This document shows positions 1 to 7,535 of a DNA stretch of 13,501 nucleotides, one piece after another. The stretch lies in assembly GCA_026770585.1 (NCBI GenBank), contig MU646562.1, forward strand, positions 396,738-410,238, written 5' to 3'. The notes under the pieces were generated by a model that worked only from the letters and a program-made list of their open reading frames with translations, made no database searches and had not been told where the DNA came from. Position 1 is the first letter of the stretch, and each line of letters begins with the position of its first letter. Both the position numbers and the translations under genes were made by a program. The DNA is from Baffinella frigidus (lineage: Eukaryota; Cryptophyceae; Cryptomonadales; Baffinellaceae).

Positions 1-112
1 GGGAGAGGGTGTGTGAGAGAGAGAGGGAGAGGGTGTGTGTGAGAGAGAGGGAGAGGGTGTGTGTGAGAGAGAGGGAGAGGGTGTGTGAGAGAGAGGGAGA
101 GGGGGGGGACGC
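1..112. repeat. GA/GT-rich microsatellite
   Basis: Compound repeat of GAGAGAGGGAGAGGGTGTGTGT-like blocks, ending in a run of G. It lies downstream of AATF-like exon 3, in what would be the next intron of that minus-strand gene. Open frames through it (Arg-Glu runs) are repeat artefacts. Confidence 0.9.
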
Positions 113-115
113 AAC

Positions 116-163
116 CTCCTCCTCATCGCTGTCCCCGTCCCCCGCGCCCCAGTCTCCGAGAAC
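116..163 (-). CDS. AATF-like exon 3 (acidic)
   Basis: Minus strand, 16 codons: VLGDWGAGDGDSDEEE. Acceptor AACCAG before GTT, donor GAG|GTTGCG, the same donor hexamer as exon 6 of the plus-strand gene. Phase 0 at both ends. The sequence running into the acceptor on the sense strand is C-rich telomere-like repeat (171-345). Confidence 0.6.
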
Positions 164-1441
164 CTGGTTCCGGGTTTGGGTTTTGGGGTTTGGGGTTTGG
201 GGTTTGGGGTTTGGGGTTTCGTAGGGTGTATGGTGTATGGTGTATGGTTTATGGTTTAGGGTTTAGGGTTTAGGGTTTAGGGTTTAGGGTTTGGGATTTA
301 GGGGTTAGAGTTTAGGGTGTAGGGTGTAGGGTTTAGGGTTTAGGGGCCCTCAGACCGTCGCCGTGGCGCCCGAGACGTCCTCATCGCCCTCGTCGGGGTT
401 GATGTCCGTGGGCGCCGCGCCCCTGCGGCCGCGCCCCTCCTCTGATTAAAACGTCGGTTGTAGGCGCACGTCCGGGTTTGTACGAGCGTCGGCTACGTTC
501 CCTCCGGAAAGCGGCGCCATTCCCCACCAATAATGCTTTACATGTACAATTTAGCGGTTTAAAGTCCCCCGGAAAAGTCGCCGTCGCGCCCGAGATGTAC
601 TCGTCGGGGTTTCATCGCGATCCATAATAGAATTAATCTCGGGAACTGTCCTTCTTAACGATTCTTGGTACAAATCTTCGTTTAGAAGGATATTCCTGAG
701 GTTAATTCTATTTGATGCTGGGAGTAGGTTGATGTCCGTGGGCGCCGCGCCCCTGCGTGGGGAGGGGCGTTTGTGAACCGCGGTTTGTCAAGGGGGAAGT
801 GCCGTTTGTCGATGGGGTGGCATGGTGGAGAAGCGGTGGTCCGACTAGCTGTGGGATGTGTTGCCTATCAGAGAGATGGTGAAAGAGAGACAGCCAGCAT
901 TTTAGGGACGAGGGTTCGGGATTTAGGGTTCAGGGTTCGGGGTTCAGGGTTCAAGGTTTACGATTTCGGGGATTGAGAAGAGAGTTTGGCAGTCACTTGA
1001 TGCAGATTGCACCTTTGATCCTGATTTGCTACTCCCTCAGAAAAACGTGGCTGAAATACTGTTTCTGGAGGAACTAGGAAGAGGGTGTGTTTGTCTGTCA
1101 ATAAAGCTCTCTCTGTCTCTCTGTCTCTCTGTCTCTCTGTCTCTCTGTCTCTCTGTCTCTCTCTCCGTCTCTCTGCCTCTCTCCCTCTCTCCCTCTCTGG
1201 GGATCATGGAGAACTAGGAACAGGCAGGCGCAAGCGAACTTCCCAGAGAGTCGCTCGCTTCCTACTCGGCAATCTTGCTCGCCCGCTCATTCCCCGCGCA
1301 CCTGAGCAGGCTGGAAATCTGGTCCGCGAGGCGCGGTTTCTTGCCAGAGTCCCCGGCCTTGCCCTTGGCTGGTTTCGCCGCCTTAGTGCCCGCGCCCTTG
1401 GAGCCCCCGCGGGGGATCTTCTGGCCGTCCTCGCGCGGCAT
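116..1441 (-). CDS. AATF/Che-1/Bfr2-like protein, 5' part in three exons, runs off the left edge
   Basis: Spliced gene on the minus strand: exon 1 1441-1302, exon 2 422-356, exon 3 163-116. Exon 1 ends two bases into a codon and exon 2 supplies the third (AG+G, Arg); exon 2 ends phase 0 and exon 3 starts phase 0, so the frame stays open for 84 codons plus the split Arg. The product starts MPREDGQKIPRGG, has a Lys/Gly/Ala-rich basic stretch (about residues 14-37), then LADQISSLLRGAAPTDINPD, then an acidic tail ending GDGDSDEEE. The L-A-x-Q-I-x-x-L-L-x-x-x-P-x-D-x-x-P-(D/E) pattern followed by acidic residues and an (A/T)-A-T stretch resembles the N-terminus of AATF/Che-1/Bfr2, nucleolar proteins of small-subunit ribosome biogenesis. 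That assignment rests on a remembered family pattern in a low-complexity region and is moderate. The conserved AATF core would lie left of the window. The splice model is well supported by phase, codon sense and GT...AG sites. Confidence 0.5.
171..345 (-). repeat. Degenerate telomere-like repeat in AATF-like intron 2
   Basis: TTTGGGG, TTTAGGG and TGTAGGG heptamers on the plus strand, so CCCTAAA-type on the sense (minus) strand of the gene. It fills essentially the whole 192-bp intron between exons 2 and 3. Variant units and internal position indicate interstitial repeats, not a chromosome end. Confidence 0.85.
356..422 (-). CDS. AATF-like exon 2
   Basis: Minus strand, 67 nt: one base completing an Arg codon, then 22 codons (GAAPTDINPDEGDEDVSGAT followed by AT). 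Acceptor CCGCAG, donor ACG|GTCTGA, the same donor hexamer as plus-strand exon 3. Reading through the donor meets TGA at once, which argues for splicing. A second, broken copy lies at 577-757. Confidence 0.65.
577..757 (-). pseudogene. Broken copy of AATF-like exon 2, split by a hairpin insert
   Basis: 727-757 is identical over 31 bp to 397-427 (5' half of exon 2 with its acceptor). 577-612 resembles 353-400 (3' half) but lacks about nine bases and has substitutions. The halves are separated by 612-726, bounded by GGTT on both sides and containing a foldback. It lies in intron 1, upstream of the intact exon 2. Confidence 0.75.
627..711. mobile_element. 85-bp foldback (MITE-like) element inside an exon copy
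   Basis: Arms start ATAGAATTAATCTCGGGAA and, read from the other end, ATAGAATTAACCTCAGGAA, and pair inward through CCTTCT. No coding capacity. GGTT flanks the larger insert (608-611 and 727-730). Confidence 0.7.
900..965 (-). repeat. Degenerate telomere-like repeat in AATF-like intron 1
   Basis: GGGTTCGGGATTTAGGG-type units, C-rich on the sense (minus) strand. Around it, 758-899 and 966-1090 show nothing recognisable. Confidence 0.7.
1096..1199. repeat. CTCTGTCTCT microsatellite
   Basis: Near-perfect repeat of CTCTGTCTCT units, then CTCCCTCTCT. It lies within AATF-like intron 1, about 100 bp past the exon 1 donor. Confidence 0.95.
1302..1441 (-). CDS. AATF-like exon 1 with start codon
   Basis: Minus strand, ATG at 1441-1439, 46 codons plus AG, donor AG|GTGCGC. 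Begins MPREDGQKIPRGGSKG, is basic and Ala/Gly/Lys-rich, ends LADQISSLL. Without splicing the frame would end at TAG 1264-1262 as a 59-residue ORF, the alternative reading. Exact phase matching to exon 2 favours the spliced model. Confidence 0.6.
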
Positions 1442-1717
1442 CCTGTCCTGATGCTGGAGAAGAGCTGCCGAGAGGGTGCAGATGGCACGTGAAGTTTAGC
1501 CGTGAAACTACCCGAATCTTAGGTAGTGTAGGCTACGGGATTGCCTAGGACCTCCTACCGTAGGCCGAAATCCTAGGACCTTTTGGTCCTAGGAGCCCCA
1601 CGGCCTACGGTAGGCAATTCCATAGGCTAAACTACCCAAATTTCGGCCCGAAATTCTCTATCCACGGGAAGTTGACTTTTGGCGTATGGTCAATTCTGGA
1701 CTGGTCGGCTGGTCGAG
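1442..1717. promoter_or_regulatory. Divergent intergenic/promoter region
   Basis: 276 bp between the two start codons, so both genes must draw their 5' UTRs and at least some promoter sequence from here or from unrecognised upstream exons. No TATA box was identified. The main feature is the foldback at 1522-1636. AAGTTGACTTTTG at about 1669-1681 is shared with the four TIR family-A elements. Confidence 0.4.
1522..1636. mobile_element. Long foldback hairpin in the divergent promoter
   Basis: Arms GGTAGTGTAGGCTACGGGAT and (reverse complement of the right end) GGTAGTTTAGCCTATGGAAT continue through CTACCGTAGGCCG to a perfect stem TCCTAGGACC-TTTT-GGTCCTAGGA at 1571-1594. The left arm carries a small insertion (TAGGACCT). 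Near-identical 13-mers (AAACTACCCGAAT / AAACTACCCAAAT) sit at 1506-1518 and 1629-1641. Confidence 0.75.
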
Positions 1718-1861
1718 ATGGGGAACGACAAGAACCTGCTGCTGGCGGCAGGGGGTGTCGCTGCGGGTGCGACTGGCATCTGGGCGCTGCTCCGCTGGCG
1801 CAAGTACCGCGTGCTCTTTGAGCCGATCCAAACCGTGGATGGGGTCACCATCAAGCACTCG
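1718..1861 (+). CDS. Oligopeptidase B-like exon 1 (hydrophobic N-terminus)
   Basis: First in-frame ATG at 1718, 48 codons starting MGNDKNLLLAAGG, a hydrophobic Ala/Gly/Leu stretch to about residue 26, then RWRKYRVLFEPI. The proposed donor TCG|GTCTCG is phase 0, matching exon 2, but is weak; the frame stays open to 1927, so a longer exon 1 or a separate short ORF is possible. Codon choice is GC-rich like the other exons. No motif ties this exon to the peptidase; the link is position, strand and phase. Confidence 0.5.
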
Positions 1862-4800
1862 GTCTCGCCTCTCCCTGCAAAGGCATCACGAGGAACGAGG
1901 AAGGCGTCGCTCGACCTAACGCCGTAGCCAGTGATGTGGATCTTGACACCCACTTGACGGCCAGAGATGATGAAACTGACCCCCCACAAACATCAGCAGG
2001 GAAACTCAGAGACCTTCCACCTCGCTTTCCAACTGTTGTGGTTGCCCTCGGAGGGCAACCACAACCCTCAGAGGGCAACCACGTCGGCTTTTGGAGCGCC
2101 CTAGATTTGTGCTGGCGAAGACAAGAATCGTACTGCCGATTCCAGTATATCCGCCGGGCCCCAGTACTATTGAAAGGATCCCCAAACGTCGATTCTCTAA
2201 TTCGGTCACCCTCTGACCACCAGCGATGGTCTTTGTCGCAAACAGTGTTTCCCTTCCCGTGACCTGTTATGGCACAATCTGTAACAGACCTGAGATTCAA
2301 GAGAAACTCTTCCGATTCATGCAAACCACGGGGGTTAAAAAAGGCGATTTCCTCCCATTCTGAGGGTTGGTGGTCGATTCGGTCACCCTCCGCAGGCCAG
2401 CCACCTGAAGTGAACCAGATCGGGATATGTTACCTGTAGTAAATTTCGCAACACTAAACCCTCAGGGTTTAGTCCAGGGGGGGGGGGGTACTGAAGTCCA
2501 CCCCGATTTGGTTCACTTGGAATGGTTGCTGGGGGCATGTGGTTCGCGATATCGAGATCACCGGCTGCTGCGAAACTCTAGATCTGTCCGAGTAAAGTTG
2601 GGCGCGTTTTTATTCCACCCCCCTTGAAATTTCACGGTTAAATTTGGCACCCCCCCCATGAAATTTATTTCGAAAATTTCGGGGGGGGGCGAAATAATGA
2701 CGCGCCCAACTTTACTCGGACAGAGCTAGAAACTGCCCCGCCTGGGCACGGAGCATGTCCACCCTGGAGGCAACTTATGGGCAAATTGTTGATTTCTTGT
2801 CAACTTCCATACAAATGCGCTCGGAATCCGAGTGTATTTATGGGAGATTGACTTAAGATTTGCCCAGAAGTTGCCTCCAGGGCGGTATTTGCTGACCGCC
2901 GCACGCCTAACCCACAAACCGTAGCTCTGCCCCAGTTAATCTGGGCAGCTCGTTAAATACATTTAGATGCTCTTTGTTCCGGAGCGTTTGTACGGAGTCC
3001 TGCTCTAGATGTGTTGAATGAGGAGCCCAGATTAAGTGAGGCAGAACTAGAAAGCCTAACCCAGAAACGCAGGGCAAGCCGCACAAGGTGCTGTTCGAGC
3101 GACTGATCGCAACCCATCACCCGTAAGTGATGAGAGAGATTGTATTCAACCTTTGACGTCGAACCATAAACTCACAGCGTCCAGCGAGGGCTCGAAAGCA
3201 AGGTTCCGAATGCAACCCCGAACCCACAAACCCTAACCCACACGGTTAGGGCGAAGAGGGTGTCGTTCGGGAGACTGCCCCAGGGGGCATGTCATCTCGG
3301 AACATACCACAATCTGTCCACATAAACAGGCGTAAGATAGCATCGTTGTATTCCTGCAATAGCGTATACACCCTTATCTTCGGCGTCGGAAGCCTAAGAT
3401 AGCGGGACAGAATCTGTCGTGTCCCGAAATTCAATGCGTTATTGTGGACTTCAACGCAAACCTCGACGCAGGCGGGGCCGACGAAGCTGCTCTTCGGTAG
3501 GGTCGTATGTCTTATCTCTTATGGGTTATTCGAAATCCCTTTGAAGCCCGCTGTGTGGGCTCACCCACAAACCTCAACGCAGGCATAAATTAAGAAATCA
3601 GAGATCAGAAATCGGAAAGCAGAAAGCAGAAATCAGACATCAGACATCAGGAAGCAAACGCGCACCCACAAACGCAAACGCAGGTCACGCCGAAGAAGGC
3701 GCTCTGCGGGAAGGTCGAGGGAGAGGACTGTTGTTGTTGAATAACGCATAAGCGATGAGACATACACCCCCGAACGCACGACGGTGAGGGGCGTCGTGCG
3801 GCGCTGCGAAGCATGCTCAGTCTCCCGAAGAGCACCGGCAACGCTAACCCACAAACTCCCCACGCAAGGCCCGTCGAGGGTTATCCGGTGCCCGTTCTTG
3901 GAGCCGTTGGCAACTTTTGGCGAGAAGTGCCTGTGTTCCTCTCAAAGTCTTGGGGAATTGACTTTTGAATAACCCCCAAGGGCCCTCCGTGCAACGCAGG
4001 CCATTCCGAAGAAGGTGCTCTTCGGCAAGGTCGAGGGGGAGGACCGTGGGGAGAACGCGATGGACCCCCCGATCGTACACCCTACACCCTACACCCCACA
4101 CCTACACCCTACACCCCACACCTTACACCCTACAACCCACACCCTACACCCCACACCCTACACCCTACACCCCACACCCTACACCCTACACCCCACACCC
4201 TACACCCCACACCCTACACCCTACACCCCACACCCCACACCCTACACCCCACACCCTACACCCTACACCCCACACCCTACACCCTACACCCCACACCCTA
4301 CACCCCACACCCGAAACCCGAAACCTGAAACCCTGAAGCGTGTTGGTCTTGTTGATTGCTCTCAAGCCTGGAGATGAGTGATCCAAACGTGCTCACTTTA
4401 GTGAGCACTTTTGAGTCGAGGGGGGAGAACGCCATGGACCCCCGATCGCAAACCTTACACCCCACACCCGAAACCCGAAACCCGACACCCTGAACCCTAA
4501 ACCCTGAACCCGACACCCGAAACCCGACACCCTAAGCCCTGAACCCTGAACCCGAAACCCTAAACCCTACACCCTACACCCTAAACCCTACACCCCACAC
4601 CCTACACCCTACACCCTGCACCCTAAACCCTAACCCCTAACCCCTAACCCTAACCCAGGTGCGCGAGGACGACCTGTTCTGGCTGCGCGACGACGACCGC
4701 AAGGTCTGAAGAGGACCAAATCGCCTGGATTTGGTCCTCCACCAGAAGAGGACCAAATCGATGCTCCCTAGAAGAGCATCAAATCGATGCTCCCCAGCAG

Positions 4801-7501
4801 AGGAACAAATCCAGGCTAAGTTAACACAGGTTCTGCCACCAGAAGAGGACCAAATCGAGGCTAAGATAACACAGCTTAAGTTCGGTGGGTGAACACGGAA
4901 CGGGTCCGGTAACAAGATAACAGGAGGGGAAAAGAAGATATAAGAGGTGTATTAGAGTTTGAGCCATTTCCTTCGGTCAGAGCCTCGAAATCGCTCCCTG
5001 GACCAAGGAAATGGCGCACGCTCTAATCTCGATATGATCCACTTCCCCCGATCTCGAATTCTAGCTCTCTCTCAGTTTATTTGCGCTCACCAATTTGGTG
5101 CGCCCGGGCTCTTTTCCGCTCCAAAGTCGACTGATTTGCACCGCACACCCAGCATGTCAACTTGAGAATAGTCGGTCAACCCGAGTGAGGCAGAGCTAGA
5201 ATGTGCTGCCCCACTTCCACTAAGGGGTCTTTGGTCCCGTTCCATCCCGGGCTGGAACGGGACCCCCCCGAAAACTGTCCGGTGGAGCCTGGGAGGTGAG
5301 CAGAGAAGCCGGATCCCAAAAGCCCGATAATGGTTGATCCCCCGATTTCATCTCGGAACATACCAGAATCTTTCCACACAAAAAGGCATAAGATAGCATC
5401 ATTGTATGCCTAAAATATCATATACACCCTCATCTTCCGCGTCGGAAGCCTAAGATAGCGGGACATAATCTGTCTTGTTCCGAAATTAGATTGTGCGCGA
5501 CGACGATCGGAGGGTATCGGGCTTTTGGGATCTTGCTTCTCTACTGACCTCCCGGGCTCGACCGCATCGTTTCCCACTGTTCCCTAAAGTCAACAGAGGT
5601 TCCACTTTTGCTTTGAGACATGCCACTCTCGACTTTTGTCGGGGGGATGAGCCCGGAGGTGTACGGGTCGAACCCCCCTTTTCCAAAACCCCAACCCCCG
5701 AACCCCAACCACACAGTGAGCTTTGATGGTTTCGGGACCCCTAGATTTAGCGGTAACGTGACCAAACGTGCATTAGAAAATCCTTCAAGTTGACTGCCCG
5801 CAGGGTAAGTTGACTTTTGATGAAAGGTCCGTAGTCCACTGTGTGGTGACCTCCCGGGCTCGACCGGATCGTTTTCGGGGGGGTGAGCCTGGAGGTGTAC
5901 GGGTCGAAAACCCCTTTTCCAAAACCCCAACCTCCGAACCTCCAGAGAACCCCAACCGGTGAGGACCCGTACGTGCTCGCGCATTTGCACCGGGAGATGG
6001 CCCACTTGGGCCCTAGTATTTTCCCGAAGGAAATGGCTCAAACTCTAGCCTGGATTTGATCCCACTTCGGCCCCAACCTTTTCCCTGGCCCCTCAACTCT
6101 ACACCTTGACCCCCAAGCCCTAACCCATAAACCCGCAACCCTCACGCCCAAACCCCCAAGCCATAAACGCTACATGCTATATTCTGAACCCCCAACCCTA
6201 ACCCCCAAACAGGATCCCTATCCACTCGGTGGGCTTCGAGAATTTCGCATTTGAATTTGGGGCTGGATTCGGGGGTGGCACGTGACCAAATTTACACCAG
6301 AAAGTTCTTCAGGGTAATTGTCTCTAGGTAAGTTGACTTTTGTTGAAAGTTCCGTAGTCCACCGTGTGGGTGCTGGCGCAAATCAAGGCAAAATTCCGGT
6401 TGGAATCCAGGGCAATGGATAAGATTCTAGTACAAATCGTGTAGATGGACTGTATCCGTGAAGTCCCCGGTGGCTGCTCAGTGGGTGCTGGCGTACCTCC
6501 ACCGCGAGAACGCCGCGCCTTTCACCTCAAACCCCAGCCTCAAACCCTATCCCCGCAGGATCTAACCCCCACCCCTAACCCCGCAGGACCCGGGTGTGCT
6601 CGCACACCTCCACCGGCCACTTAGCAGACACCGGGGTCTTCACGGATACAGTCCATCTAAACGATTTGAACTAGAATCTTATCCACTCGCTGTGGATTCT
6701 AACCGCCTTTCCCCCGGACATCCGGGGGGAAAGGACATCGGCGCCTGCTAAGTGGAGAGCGAAGTGCACTTGGTCCTTCACTCCCAAACCCCTCTCAGGG
6801 CCGAACGGGGCCTGGTTGGAGCCCGTGGGGTTTAGGATTGGGGGTTCAGAACATATATGCGCATTTTGACGCGCAGTTCAAGCCCCAACGCTGACCCCTA
6901 ACCCCTAACCTCCAAACTCCCGCTATACCCTAAACAGCGGGCCCCGCTATACCCTGAACATAGCGGGCCCCGCTAGACCCTAAACACTAAACCCTAATCC
7001 CGCACACACACCCCAAACCATAAACCCTCCACCCCAAACCATAAACCCTAAACACAAACTCCAAACCCGAAGAGGACCCGTACGTGCTGGCGCACCTTCA
7101 CCGGGAGAAGGCGCATTTCGACACCCGATACCTCAAACCCCAGCCTCAAACCCTATCCCCACAGGAAGTAAGCCCCGACCCTGAACCCGCAGGACCCGTA
7201 TGTGCTGGCACACCTGCACCGGGAGAACGCGCACTTTGACGCGCAGTTCAAGCCCCTCGCGCCCCTCCAGGAGACCATCTACAAGGTGCCCAATCCTTCT
7301 TCTCGTGCGCCTTTGAGCGCGTAATGAAACCACGCCGAAAATAATGAAATAATCGCGGAAATAATGAAAGAACGGCGAACGTTGGCGGATTAGACACGAA
7401 AATGCTGAAATGATGGCGACAGTTGACGGTTTGAGCAGCCCCTCCGGGAGACCATCTACAAGGTCGGTTTTGATGCCACAACATTGAGAGCGTTATTGAC
7501 A

Positions 7502-7535
<34 letters not shown>

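Larger units (their letters stand above)
5281..5563. repeat. Inverted repeat pair, ~50-bp arms, enclosing a TIR element and an exon 3 copy
   Basis: 5281-5331 (GGTGGAGCCTGGGAGGTGAG...AAAAGCCCGATA) is the inverted match of 5515-5563 (TATCGGGCTTTTGGGATC...CTCCCGGGCTCG) with few mismatches. Between them lie family B copy 2 and the exon 3 fragment. Confidence 0.7.
6397..6705. mobile_element. Large inverted repeat (~88-bp arms) enclosing two exon 4 copies
   Basis: Left arm 6397-6484 and right arm 6617-6705 are inverted copies, roughly 85-90% identical (both contain GGATAAGATTCTAGT, AGATGGACTGTATCCGTGAAG). The enclosed 130 bp carry exon 4 copies 6485-6526 and 6587-6616. Either a foldback element that captured exon sequence or a local inverted duplication; no target-site duplication was found. 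A separate hairpin (CCTTTCCCCCGGA...TCCGGGGGGAAAGG) adjoins at 6706-6734. Confidence 0.7.

Noticed and set aside
171-345. True chromosome end (telomere)
   Set aside because: Heptamers are degenerate, lie between two exons of one gene, and similar arrays recur throughout the window in gene-dependent orientation.
1204-1488. 94-aa minus-strand ORF and 135-aa plus-strand ORF (1085-1492)
   Set aside because: Shadows in other frames of AATF-like exon 1, which has the sensible acidic/basic composition and exact splice phase.
1851-2324. 157-aa minus-strand ORF
   Set aside because: Covers a palindrome and unique intronic sequence, no family pattern, and overlaps the proposed exon 1 region antisense.
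3965-4377. Long open frames rich in HPTPYTLHPTP on the plus strand and GVGCRVW on the minus strand
   Set aside because: They are translations of a 7-bp minisatellite, open in several frames at once; no splice or start logic and no family.
5541-6041. 166-aa minus-strand ORF
   Set aside because: Crosses TIR element A1, both halves of a local duplication and an exon 4 copy on the opposite strand; no recognisable domain.
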